From positions 1 to 25,995 of the forward strand of contig ATSW01002673.1 of NCBI GenBank assembly GCA_000444245.1: a DNA stretch of 25,995 nucleotides, given 5' to 3'. Under the pieces are notes generated by a model. It was not told the DNA's origin. It saw only the letters and a list, made by a program, of their open reading frames with translations, and did not search any database. This stretch comes from Botryllus schlosseri. Its lineage: Eukaryota > Chordata > Ascidiacea > Stolidobranchia > Styelidae. The position numbers and the translations under genes were made by a program. Every line of letters begins with the position of its first letter. Within the stretch, counting starts at the first letter, position 1. This document shows positions 1-8,586 of the stretch, in pieces.

Positions 1-899
1 TTTATTACGGCTTGGCGAGAATGTAAAAAGATTATCCCTGCCTTGTCGACTCGTTTCTAGGTACTTCCTCGTAATGCCTCGTTACAACGTACTTATAACG
101 CTCCGCAATACTGTCAATACTGCAGGCAAACATGATCTTGAGAACAAACAAATCATAGCTTTGAATTGCTGTTATTAAAAATTCAAACGAAAAGAAAGAA
201 CGTTAAAAAATTCAAACGAAAAGAAAGAACGAACGAACGAAAAAATAACTTTCATTTCAGCTTCATTTCAGCAAGCTTAATAATACGTATCTTCAGCACC
301 TTCATCCTCGTCTGAAGATATGGTGTCACTTATTTTCTTTTTTTAACAACCTCCTGTAAAGATAAGACATAAACACCGATTAGCTAAGGCATTCATTCAG
401 ATTCCAGGGCATAGCAATTTTTTGGGGGGAAGGGAGGCAAAGATTTGATGCGGTGATATGAGGATATGAAAAAATAGACTAAAAAAACCATGGTCTTGGG
501 CCCGTAACTGGGTGATTAACACAACTTTAACGGTGATCTTTTACCCACAGACATGTTATGGAAGACCAGTGCTCCTGAGCAAATGAATATTTTAAAGATA
601 ATGGTTGAATTTGGTCAAGAATATTGTCAGTTACACTGATCCGTGGGCACTCAATAGGGTGGATCAAACAAACTTATCGGGGGGATGCTTCATACCCTAG
701 ACCAGTTGTTCCCAACCTGTGGTACGCGAGTAGATTCCTTTTTTTCGATCGAAGGGAAACGTTAGTTAAGATGGGGTTGATTTTGAGTTTTTTGAAGCCG
801 TCGTCATCGTGGGTAGGGACAATCCCACCAATGGCGGCCTACATTGGGATTCCGTTTTAATATATTTGACCACTAGTATTCCAAATGGATCCACTACAG
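1..899. other. Intergenic, no gene supported
   Basis: No convincing coding region is visible. A 29-bp direct duplication (unit contains attcaaacgaaaagaaagaa) starts at about 181 and again at about 210, running into a short (gaac)n microsatellite near 228-240. Near 703 the sequence cagttgttcccaacctg resembles the end of a hAT transposon, but no matching inverted end was found. Open frames here are short and lack family features. Confidence 0.6.
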
Positions 900-1706
900 C
901 AGTGGTTCTCAACCTTTTTGTCTTCGCGGACCACTTTTGNACCGNCACNGACCCCCTGACCTTTTAGTCCAAATTTAGCTCAATTATCGTGCAATCGTCA
1001 TCTGTCTTGTGCAAATATCAACTGTAGGCTAGCGATAAACACAATCAAAATCACTTTTCTTGGTAATAACATCATACTATTTCTATAGGAATTGGGTACA
1101 CTCTTAATATTTCAAAATGAATCCCGAAACTGCATTTATCCAAATACGTGGTCGTGTCGTGATTTGATATGAACGAGTGCCTTAAATCAATATCCACAAA
1201 GATATGTAGTTGGGAAACACGTAACGCTTCCGACGATGCGACGACCAACAACAAATATTGCACCAAAATTGAGAAACTGATTTTTTAATGAACATTATAT
1301 CGTCCAGCCTGGTCATTTTTATCTAGCAGCTCATCTTGAATTTATTATGGAATAGTGGTTATGTTAATCACAGGAGAAAACTGATTTCTGGAAACATTTA
1401 GAAGTCATCGTGATTGACCTTACTACTCCAACAATGCCCAACAATAACATCTCTAAACAGCAATATGTTTGTATCAGTAGGCTAATGGAAATTTAACAAT
1501 TAAAATGAGTTTGCACAGTATGATATTGCATCTCAGACGGCCAGTTCGTTGATGTGCGTCCTGGAGTTTTTACAGTGTTGAAGCGAAACTGCCTTGTGAT
1601 TTTTCTAATTTAAATAAATGCAAATTAGGTTATCAACCATTTTTTAAATTCAGAGGTCTCGCGGAACCCTGAAAATGCTTCGTGGACCCCCGGTTGAGAA
1701 CCACTG
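900..1706. mobile_element. hAT (Charlie-like) non-autonomous DNA transposon
   Basis: The left end cagtggttctcaacc is repeated as an exact inverted copy at the right end (ggttgagaaccactg, finishing at 1706). This is the classic terminal inverted repeat of hAT-Charlie-like elements. The eight bases after the right end, gtctagaa, match the family's preferred target site nTCTAGAn; the eight bases before the left end (cactacag) match only at the central positions, so that duplication copy has decayed. The 807-bp interior shows no transposase frame, so the copy is non-autonomous. Three ambiguous bases (n) lie at 940, 945 and 949 near the left end. It sits about 110 bp beyond the stop codon of the CYTH gene. 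Confidence 0.85.
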
Positions 1707-1816
1707 GTCTAGAAGATATAATCATGGCGCATTGATTGGACGGGAACAAACATGATTGCGACAACAGTAACGGCAGTACCTTAGTCATAGGATTGCAGAC
1801 AAATTTGTGAATTCAA

Positions 1817-2332
1817 CTACATGCTTTGCAAGATGTGGTCCATGTAAGCGCCTGTGATCAAGTCGGCCTGCGCAACACCTAGCTTTTTCATTAAATCTTC
1901 TGCGATTTTACGCCCCTCCTGCACACTTTGACCTTGTTTCAGTTGAACCTCTAACTCCATGAAAGTTCCTAAACCGGTGACATCGTCGGCATGAATTCTA
2001 GTTTGACCCACTAGGAACAGCGTCCTTGTCTTACGCACTTCGCCTTTTTTCCCATACGCAGAGCACAGTGTATTGATTATTTCATCTGCATGATCGACTT
2101 CGACGCATGAAAATTCGGACACTTTCGGGCCGGTGACGTCTGGCCTGCGGTAATATATCAACACTCCTTTACTGTCGTTATCACGGCGCAATTTTAGTCT
2201 GCCAGTTTCGCAGTTGAAAAATGTGTCGACTTGATGTTTCACTTCACCGTTCTGTCCGCTGACATCCTTGGCGCGAGCAAGAAAAGCAGAAAAATCGAGT
2301 ACCTTGGCTTTAATTTCAACGTTTGAAGGCAT
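1817..2332 (-). CDS. CYTH-domain (triphosphate tunnel, CyaB/ThTPase-like) protein
   Basis: This single-exon gene encodes 171 residues, close to a bare CYTH domain. Visible signatures include the N-terminal strand NVEIKAK (residues 4-10), RLKLR (45-49), the YYRRPD turn (60-65), KTRTLF (101-106), RIHADD (112-117), FMELEV (124-129, with paired acidic residues) and the C-terminal GAYMDHIL. In this family charged residues pointing into an eight-stranded barrel bind a triphosphate substrate and divalent metal. Members are called class IV adenylate cyclase-like (CyaB) or thiamine-triphosphatase-like; the substrate of this subgroup cannot be read from the sequence. The start is the first Met and matches the usual MPSNVEIKA-type beginning that I recall for invertebrate relatives. 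No signal peptide is seen, so it is likely cytosolic. The family call is firm; the reaction is not. Confidence 0.9.
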   Translation of the reverse strand: MPSNVEIKAKVLDFSAFLARAKDVSGQNGEVKHQVDTFFNCETGRLKLRRDNDSKGVLIYYRRPDVTGPKVSEFSCVEVDHADEIINTLCSAYGKKGEVRKTRTLFLVGQTRIHADDVTGLGTFMELEVQLKQGQSVQEGRKIAEDLMKKLGVAQADLITGAYMDHILQSM

Positions 2333-2435
2333 GATTTCTCAGATAATCTGCAAGCATCGGTACAGATTTGAAAGAGTACGGAAACCAGAACTTCTGGGAT
2401 TCTGAATTCACTAGCAGCACTGTAATAAACTAATG

Positions 2436-2733
2436 CAGTGGTTCTTAAACTTTTTAGACATGCCCCCCCTTTATGATAGTGAAAAATTTCATGCCCCTGT
2501 ATTGTCATAACACAAAATGCAACTAGAATGCTAGCAATCCCAGCGGACAGTTTCATGGCATCGAAGGTTATGACCGTTGACGAGCATGAGAGAATTCGCA
2601 AATATGAAATTCGGACTATACAGATAGCAGCAACTGCGAACTGGAGGCAAATCGCGTCAATAATTTTCATTTGATCACAGCTTCGTGCCCGCTTCAGGTG
2701 CTTTCATATGGCCCCACGGTTTGAGAACCACTG
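2436..2733. mobile_element. Short hAT MITE
   Basis: The left end cagtggttcttaaac pairs with the inverted right end gtttgagaaccactg over about 15 bp with one mismatch. The 298-bp length and lack of coding content make it a non-autonomous MITE. The flanks aactaatg and cattaatt agree at five of eight positions, consistent with a decayed 8-bp duplication. It lies about 100 bp upstream of the CYTH start codon, so it may sit within or next to that gene's promoter. A 143-codon minus-strand open frame crossing it is an accidental reading. Confidence 0.8.
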
Positions 2734-3396
2734 CATTAATTTAATAGTACATTCATGAGACACACGCACAAGACACAATTGTCTCATATCAAATTACTTG
2801 GGCATTGAACGCAGTATATCCTATATACTAAAATTGATGCGCTACAATGTAGCCTACAGTAGGGCTGTTCAAAAATTACTGTTTTTTCAAATTTTACTGA
2901 CACCCATCAAGAAAGTATGCACGAAACAATGACCAACTCTAATTTTTGAAACTCGAGTACTTTTGACGTGTTTCGGAAATCACTGTTTTTCACTTATACT
3001 GGAGCAGAAATTTGCCATGCCTCTTCTACTGAGTACTAACGATCACTTCTTTGACCACATCTGACATTGACATTAGCAAAGATGAGCGACAGGTTCTTTC
3101 GACACTGATATAGAACTCCAATATACTGAAGGGTTTGAGATGTCCTGCCACTGAATAGGCTGTTCGTTGTCTCTTCAGGAGACAAAATCATGTTCCGTAA
3201 AGATACGAACGTTTGTGCGTTTTCGTTAAATACAAGGCGAAAATGATGTCTGTAGATAGCCGATACTACACTGTAATGTCTGTTGGAGACTGGAACGGCT
3301 GCAGCAGAATGATGGACGTTACCAGTAATATTCTACTGCGACAGGCAAAGGCACGAGAGCCTTAAACCATCGCCACTCGATTTTATATAGGCCTAA
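2734..3396. other. Intergenic spacer between CYTH and ZNRD2-like genes
   Basis: Both neighbours are on the minus strand, so this stretch holds upstream sequence of the CYTH gene and the 3' flank of the ZNRD2-like gene. I see no additional coding frame or RNA gene. Short agtac/cttctac-type motifs near 2950-3040 resemble repeat fragments seen elsewhere in the window, without clear ends. Confidence 0.5.
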
Positions 3397-3993
3397 TTAG
3401 CTTTTCTCACAGCGGTAATACGCTTCCAACGCTTCGCTAGCGGCCTTGATCAAATGACAAAGTTGGATTTTCATCTCAATCGAGCCGCTGTTCTGCAGTT
3501 CTCTTGCTGCCAAATCAATCTGATTCCTTATTATCCCGTCGACACGCCCAGCAGAAAACTGCTGAAAGCTTGCGTCCATAGTTTCGGGAGCATTATCTCC
3601 GTCTCCGCGAGTACACTCCTTGGGATCTGCCACATTCCGAGATGGACTCGATGCGGTTTCATAAAACGCTGCGCGATTCGCTTGATGTTGCGTGATTTGA
3701 GTTGAGTTACCTTCTAAAGCTGCCACCCTCGCAGCCTGAGTTGATAGCACAGGGTCATCCTTAGCACACTCCGTTTCCAACTCATTGCAAGCAACGCAGT
3801 AATCGTTTCCGTTTCGCTCTTGCAGTAAAATCGTGCCACAGCTACAAAGTCTATCCAGCATTCGATACCCTTTCAACATGTATTCTCCCATCAGCTTGCT
3901 GATTTGATTGGACCGCTCTTGTCGTGCTTCAATTATTTTCATATCTGCAGCACTAGGTGGAGTCCAGTTGTCATCTCCCGCTATGTCAGCCAT
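3397..3993 (-). CDS. ZNRD2: ZNRD2-like (SSSCA1, autoantigen p27) zinc-ribbon protein
   Basis: This single-exon gene encodes 198 residues, matching the usual length of the ZNRD2/Sjogren syndrome-scleroderma autoantigen 1 family. The diagnostic block is SKLMGEYMLKGYRMLDRLC (residues 32-50), followed by GTILLQ and a second cysteine pair CVAC (66-69). A low-complexity middle leads to a C-terminal helix (about 140-196, with QLCHLIKAASEALEAY) that is also conserved in the family. The human protein binds tankyrase and has been linked to mitosis; exact function here is inferred only from homology. The first zinc-binding pair reads C50-S-C52, one residue tighter than the CxxC I expect from vertebrates. 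No signal peptide or membrane segment is present. The initiator Met opens an MADIAGDDNW-type acidic start. Confidence 0.93.
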   Translation of the reverse strand: MADIAGDDNWTPPSAADMKIIEARQERSNQISKLMGEYMLKGYRMLDRLCSCGTILLQERNGNDYCVACNELETECAKDDPVLSTQAARVAALEGNSTQITQHQANRAAFYETASSPSRNVADPKECTRGDGDNAPETMDASFQQFSAGRVDGIIRNQIDLAARELQNSGSIEMKIQLCHLIKAASEALEAYYRCEKS

Positions 3994-4176
3994 TGTTCTT
4001 ATGTCGCCGTGAGCGGTAAGGACTAGGGATAGTTACTGGAGGAAATAAACTGGAGATAAATATTTCACAAGGTTAAAAAATAAATCATTTTCACCCACGA
4101 AATAGCGATAAATGGCCTAAAATTCGCAATAAAATGACGCAAGCACCAATTACTCGACGATGAGTATACTCAAGAG

Positions 4177-5344
4177 CAGGGGTCTCCAACACGCGGCCCG
4201 CGGTCCTATTTTGCGGCCTATTTTGCGGCCCGCGACCTGATTTGAAAAAAATTCAGAAAAACGCTTAGTAAATCATGTTGAAACGCTAAAATTGATTTCA
4301 GTTGAAACATAATGTTGTTGTTTTTCAAAGTGAGCCATTCTATGTGCCCACTATCACTATTACTCACTAGTTGATACGGCTTCGGCATGGTAATATCATT
4401 CCATGGATGAAGAATTTGCTGGTACGAATGGGCATATTGCCTTGACGTGCAATGGCCCACCACTGCCAAGACCGAGACGCCTGCAAAACGACTTCGGGCG
4501 CTCCAAAAGACCATGCTTTACGAGGAGATAGTTGTCTAGCAAGTAGGCCTACCGTGTATAGCTAACCCCAATATTGATTCTTCAATCCATGGGTGGCCAA
4601 TCTGCAGCAGTAGAAGGAAAATTATGCGGCTGTCGACACTTGTAATAACAACCCTAAGTTTTCGCAGATACCCCCTGCATATCAGCTGTATCTGGGAATC
4701 TGAACACATTGGCCGAGAAAGGATAAATATTTTATAGTAATATGTGAAACTATACTAATATTTATTGACGAAATTCACTCATGAACATGAAAAATTTTTC
4801 GCGCGACAGATTGGTTCTCTGTGGCTCTTTACAACATAACTACTAACGATTTGGTGCGCGTAGTAAGCCGATATGTGCATATAGATTAGTTCGGAGTGTA
4901 CCGGCAATGGACATGAACATGATAACGTGGGTATTTGGCCCCAGCTAGTGTATCACGACTAACCACCGGTATGCGGCCGCAGGCTACATGAGTACGCGAA
5001 ATGCGGCCGTGAATTACAAAAATGTTGGCCACCCCTGTTTTAGCGGCTAAAGAGTGTTGTCATTGTCAGGTATCGTGTACAGCTCCTAGTCCAAAATATA
5101 ATGACATTGATGATCATGATACTTTTTGTTGTATTTGTGTTTGTTCAATAAAATATTAGTTTTTCTGTGGTGACTATAACCGTCGCCTATGTTAGAAAGC
5201 ACAGCGTTGTAATAACGTAGTGTTATCAGACGTGGTTGTTGAACTGCGTTGCCTACTTTTATATCGATATTGATGTCATGCGGCCCGCGGCCTCCAGGAA
5301 TTTGGAAAAGTGGCCCGCGACCTATTTTGAGTTGGCGACCCCTG
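4177..5344. mobile_element. hAT DNA transposon with perfect target-site duplication
   Basis: The left end caggggtctccaac and the inverted right end gttggcgacccctg form a terminal repeat with one mismatch. Both are followed inward by gcggcccgcg-rich subterminal motifs, typical of one group of hAT elements. The exact 8-bp sequence ctcaagag flanks both sides (4169-4176 and 5345-5352), marking a clean insertion. The 1168-bp interior has no transposase frame I can recognise and carries a probable second element (4588-5037). It lies between the ZNRD2-like and GPATCH4-like genes. Confidence 0.9.
4588..5037. mobile_element. Probable nested hAT element
   Basis: The ends catgggtggccaat and, inverted, gttggccacccctg look like a caggggtggccaac-type hAT terminus and face each other 450 bp apart inside the larger hAT at 4177-5344. 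The flanking eight bases (cttcaatc and ttttagcg) do not give a convincing duplication. An alternative is that these are internal subterminal repeats of the outer element. Confidence 0.5.
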
Positions 5345-5352
5345 CTCAAGAG

Positions 5353-5698
5353 GCAGTTTACAAACAACTAATACTATTAAACTGATAGCAGGAGTTGTTT
5401 ACGCACAGTATTGACACAATGTTCGAAGCATTTTTTAAAGAGTGCAACTGACAAAATAGACATATATCACTACCGTGATGATATACATGGCAGGATTCTC
5501 AGGTACTCAAGTTGAAATTAGCTCAGCCATATACGTGCTCGATTTCGTCCAGCTCGACTTGCAGCTGCTCCGAAAATAACAGAGCATTGGTATGAAACCG
5601 TCAATGTTTTGAATGGAAATTGCCTAGTCAGTGACCAGTTCACAATACAGATGCTCATCGTGAACATACAAGTCGAATATTAGAAATATGTTCATTCT
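5353..5698. other. 3' flank of GPATCH4-like gene
   Basis: About 350 bp between the hAT insertion and the GPATCH4-like stop codon. I see no coding frame, RNA gene or repeat here; it probably includes the 3' untranslated region of the minus-strand gene. Confidence 0.5.
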
Positions 5699-6322
5699 TC
5701 ATGGGTTGCTTTTTTTCTGTTTTTTCTTCTTTTTCCGCTCAAGTTTTGCGTCAGTCTCGACAGTTACTTTTAAAGTTTTAGACTTCTTTTTCTTCTTTTT
5801 AACGGGTTCTGAATCCGCGGATGCGTCAACGCCATTTTGGCATTGAACGTCACACGTAGAAGATATTACTGCGTCCTCCTTTTCTCTCTTTCGTTTCTTA
5901 CGCTTTTTCGATTTTATATTGGAGTCATCGATTTGGGTGACATCGCTTGCAGGAACTTGGACGGGGGCAAAAGTTTTCTTTAGAACTATGGTGAGATTGG
6001 AGCTTTCCTGTTCCTGAAGCCTCGCCAATTTCGCACTCAGTTTCAAACCGTGTCTCGCGCCTTTATGGGCGGTCCTACCGCCACATGCTGCGAGTAACTC
6101 CTCATCTGTCAACAACTTGTTTTTTACACCTGCCTCAGAGTCTGACGAGTCGGAACTTTCCGAATTTTGCTTCGTCATTCTGCCGTTTTCCAGCGTGCCG
6201 GATTTCAGAAAACTTCCGTATAGAAGTTGTTCGATCGGTACTTTTTTAACCTTCTTTGTGGCTGACAATGCTTCTGTTTTTCCCACTGCTTCTACGCCAA
6301 TTTCATTGTTCTTTTCCGTCAC
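5699..6322 (-). CDS. GPATCH4: GPATCH4-like exon 2 (lysine-rich tail)
   Basis: This exon is 624 bp including the stop codon. The acceptor (TTATTTCAG) joins in phase 0 so that NIK from exon 1 continues into VTEKNNEIG. A serine/aspartate-rich acidic stretch (SSDSSDSEA) separates the two halves, and basic tracts of up to six lysines dominate the end. Confidence 0.9.
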   Translation of the reverse strand: MTEKNNEIGVEAVGKTEALSATKKVKKVPIEQLLYGSFLKSGTLENGRMTKQNSESSDSSDSEAGVKNKLLTDEELLAACGGRTAHKGARHGLKLSAKLARLQEQESSNLTIVLKKTFAPVQVPASDVTQIDDSNIKSKKRKKRKREKEDAVISSTCDVQCQNGVDASADSEPVKKKKKKSKTLKVTVETDAKLERKKKKKQKKSNP

Positions 6323-7499
6323 CTGAAATAACACATTGCATCAATCATTTCACCCAGTCAAGATGTGATTTTCAGGAAATTTGACACAATTGGGAGGGTT
6401 GACCAAGAAGGCAATAGAACACCACTTTGAGCTACTAGATGGTGGGATGGAGCACCGGTACCATTCAAGATATAATAGCTTTTGATTCAGGATGTACAAA
6501 AAGGTAGCCTATGTAGTAATTCTTCTCCAGTTCAATTTCAAAATACCACCACACTCTACGCTTATTCAAAACCGGTAACAACGCACTGAGATAGCGACCG
6601 ACGAGACAGCGTAATGGTAAAGCGTCCGGCATCACGATCGGTAGGTTGTGGGTTCGATCACCGGCCGGGTCAGACCAAAGACCTGATTGGTAACACTGGT
6701 ATCTATGACTTCCCTGCTTGGCTTTCATGCATTACTGGGATAGCATGGAGGGGTGGTGCAAGACTTAGAAAGCCATAAAAAGGCTATATCTGCACCTTCC
6801 TTGTCCTGCGGCATATGCACATCATGCACTCATGGTATGCATATGCACAGACCGTGTGTATGTATATCATGAGTCGGTGTATATGCCGCAAAAACATCAA
6901 GGACAAAAATAAACTACGTCCTTCCTTCCTTCCTGAAGATGGATCGCTCAATTCCTTAGAATAAAAATGCATTGGAATCACTGAATGCAATGGCATGACT
7001 ATGTTGCTCTGCATGACTGTATCAGTAAAACCAGTATCATTCAAGAATTTCATCAAACAATGACAGTGAGATGATTCTATAATGTGTGATTGTCATTGAA
7101 GATTCATAAAACATTGCCATATTCTGAGATAATCGCATGCACTGCATATCGCAGGTGATGGAACTCGATTTAAATCGATGTAATTGCACCGATATAGTAA
7201 TTGTTTCGAGCCGGTTGATGGTTATTGTTGACTTTTTTAGCAGAGACTGCTCAAGAGACAAGACTGAATACCGTACTCACTTTAATATTCTTTGCCGAGT
7301 TCCGGAACGCATCATCCCACCAGTGGTACGTGAAACTCTCGCCGGGATCATGCCCGACACCAGTATTGTCAGCCTTAATTTTCGCTTTTATAGGCTCAGA
7401 AATCCCGTCTTCATTGCGACCCAAACCTTTGCCCTGAACCCAACCCGATTTGAGCATCTGGTCCGAGGCAAATTTCGAAATAATGAACTTCCCTGGCAT
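5699..7499 (-). CDS. GPATCH4: GPATCH4-like G-patch nucleolar protein (2 exons)
   Basis: The gene has two coding exons, 7499-7281 and 6322-5699, giving 280 residues. Exon 1 (73 codons) carries the G-patch at about residues 10-57, with GWVQGKGLGRNEDGI and VGHDPGESF, then HWWDDAFRNSAKNIK; the glycine-rich patch typically recruits and activates DEAH-box helicases. Exon 2 contains LTDEELLAACGGRTAHKGAR followed by AKLARLQEQES, a block shared with vertebrate GPATCH4, and ends in several lysine tracts that resemble nucleolar localisation signals. The donor GTGAGT follows codon 73 (Lys) and the acceptor TTATTTCAG precedes Val, both in phase 0. The human protein is nucleolar/Cajal-body associated and acts with DHX15 in rRNA and snRNA modification; that role is inferred here. 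The 958-bp intron contains a SINE. Confidence 0.93.
6594..6905 (+). repeat. tRNA-derived SINE
   Basis: A tRNA-like head is visible at about 6594-6672, with an A-box-like agcgtaatggtaa (6608-6620) and a B box ggttcgatcac (6651-6661) about 43 bp apart, the spacing of an internal RNA polymerase III promoter. Read on the opposite strand the head gives a GDRTHNLP-type peptide, a familiar by-product of tRNA-SINEs. A non-tRNA body follows, and the right boundary near 6905 is uncertain; (ccttcctt)n sequence follows at 6919-6934. It lies in the GPATCH4-like intron, opposite in orientation to the gene. It is not a working tRNA gene because only a short partial acceptor stem can be drawn. Confidence 0.75.
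7281..7499 (-). CDS. GPATCH4: GPATCH4-like exon 1 (G-patch exon)
   Basis: This exon is 219 bp, exactly 73 codons from the ATG, and ends at a strong GTGAGT donor. Reading on past the donor gives only nine more codons before a stop, so splicing here is expected. Confidence 0.9.
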
Positions 7500-7741
7500 T
7501 TCAAGCAGTTATAAAATAACTAATGCGGGAACAGTAACCACTTCGACTACTAATTGAGTGTTCGTATATCCACCACCGTTGTTTTCTGACATACAACACA
7601 AAACTCAAGCTTTTATCAAAGTGGTTAGACACGACACGTGAGTTTCCATCAGAATTCCAGCTAATAACTTGAGCTTGAGCTCTGCTATCATACAAATTGC
7701 ATCTGTACTGACACCTAAGTATTCTTTCTTCCATTAGCCTG
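7500..7741. promoter_or_regulatory. Probable divergent promoter region
   Basis: This 242-bp gap separates the GPATCH4-like start codon (minus strand) from the first ATG of a spliced plus-strand open frame that leads toward the cysteine-repeat gene. Head-to-head spacing this small usually means a shared bidirectional promoter. I see no clear TATA box or named transcription-factor site, so this rests on arrangement alone. Confidence 0.4.
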
Positions 7742-8325
7742 ATGCCGTTGGATACTGATAGAGAGCAAATCGATGTCACCCTGTCAACAAGTGACGCCGT
7801 ACGGCGCGAACTTCGATCAGGTGCGGTATGTTTTGTTGTGTTATGTCTTTCGTACCCTACTTGTGAAGCAATTTTCGATCCTTCTATTGTCTGTTTTGTT
7901 ATTTTACAACGTAGGTGTTCGTCATCTCAGCCGTCGTCGATAAAGCGGCTTTAGCATTGAAATGTGCGATGTTTTTCAGATGTAGTTTTGTACCAGTTAG
8001 TTAGTTTCATCTATAAAGTTGGATTTCCATCATTTCATTATCTTCATTATGCGGATTAAATGAATATTCGCCAATATTACTATGTGCTGTACCATTGAGG
8101 CTTGAGATTGACTCTTGGATTGGACTCTTGGAAAATGTTCAAAATACCATATCATTGTCATTGATAAATTATTTGATTATCAAAATCGTGCTAGAGGGGA
8201 TTTATGTTACGCAGAATTAGACTGTAGTGAGGTAACTCATGGATTATTTGATCTAACTCTTTATAATTTGTTCGCAGTCATTTTTTGTTGACGAATGTGA
8301 TACGGGTTTCCACTTTCCAGTATGA
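7742..8325 (+). CDS. Candidate spliced 44-codon ORF (uORF or microprotein)
   Basis: ATG at 7742 opens a 28-codon frame (begins MPLDTDREQIDVTLS) that ends at a good donor GCG|GTATGT after 7825. A strong acceptor (ctctttataatttgttcgcag) ends at 8277. Joining them in phase 0 adds 15 codons (SFFVDECDTGFHFPV) and a stop at 8323-8325, 43 residues in all. I do not recognise the peptide; it has no signal sequence or membrane segment. The second exon would then run on into the ATG at 8511, so this may be an upstream ORF in the leader of the cysteine-repeat gene. A weaker donor CAG|GTGCGG at 7821 would cut the reading short. Real splicing is plausible but coding status is uncertain. Confidence 0.35.
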
Positions 8326-8510
8326 TGAGAGAGCGGTCGTGATCTCTGATGTAAAGGGGTGAAAGGCGGATTGATGTGTAGATATTCAATGTGCTTCGAT
8401 TTCTGATTTTTAGATGACTATTTAAGTATATAAACTCAGATTTGTTACGGAAACTTGCATCGACTTGGGATACATTACAGTAAAATGGCAAACAGCTAGA
8501 TAGCCAAGAC

Positions 8511-8586
8511 ATGGAGATCATTAAGTTGATCTGGATATTTGACATTCTAGCTTTATGCTATCTTGGTGATTTATCTGAAGCAAATG
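8511..8586 (+). CDS. Cys-repeat gene exon 1 (signal peptide)
   Basis: The ATG at 8511 is the first after an in-frame stop at 8481. It encodes MEIIKLIWIFDILAL and on to SEAN, a hydrophobic leader with one aspartate in its core, and splices at G|GTGAGA in phase 1. The frame joins smoothly to exon 2 (VNDTSCDCC). The upstream boundary of this exon is probably the acceptor ending at 8277. Confidence 0.75.

Noticed and set aside
285-355. Minus-strand acceptor-like site (ttatctttacag) followed by a short frame ending EVVKKRK and a nearby acidic SSDEDEG frame.
   Set aside because: The two pieces are in different frames, and no upstream exon can be identified between 360 and 1800, so a last exon cannot be supported.
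703-730. hAT-like left end cagttgttcccaacctg.
   Set aside because: No inverted partner or target duplication found; may be a truncated remnant, but only about 17 bp support it.
2239-2670. 143-codon minus-strand open frame overlapping the CYTH start.
   Set aside because: It crosses a hAT MITE and reads another frame of the CYTH gene; no family features.
6594-6672. Possible functional tRNA gene.
   Set aside because: A and B boxes are present, but only a short partial acceptor stem can be drawn and no believable anticodon arm, and a SINE body follows.
6465-6728. 87-codon minus-strand open frame with GDRTHNLP.
   Set aside because: This is the reverse reading of the tRNA-derived SINE head, not a gene.
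7137-7514. 125-codon plus-strand open frame.
   Set aside because: It lies opposite the clear GPATCH4-like exon 1 and has no family features; a shadow frame.
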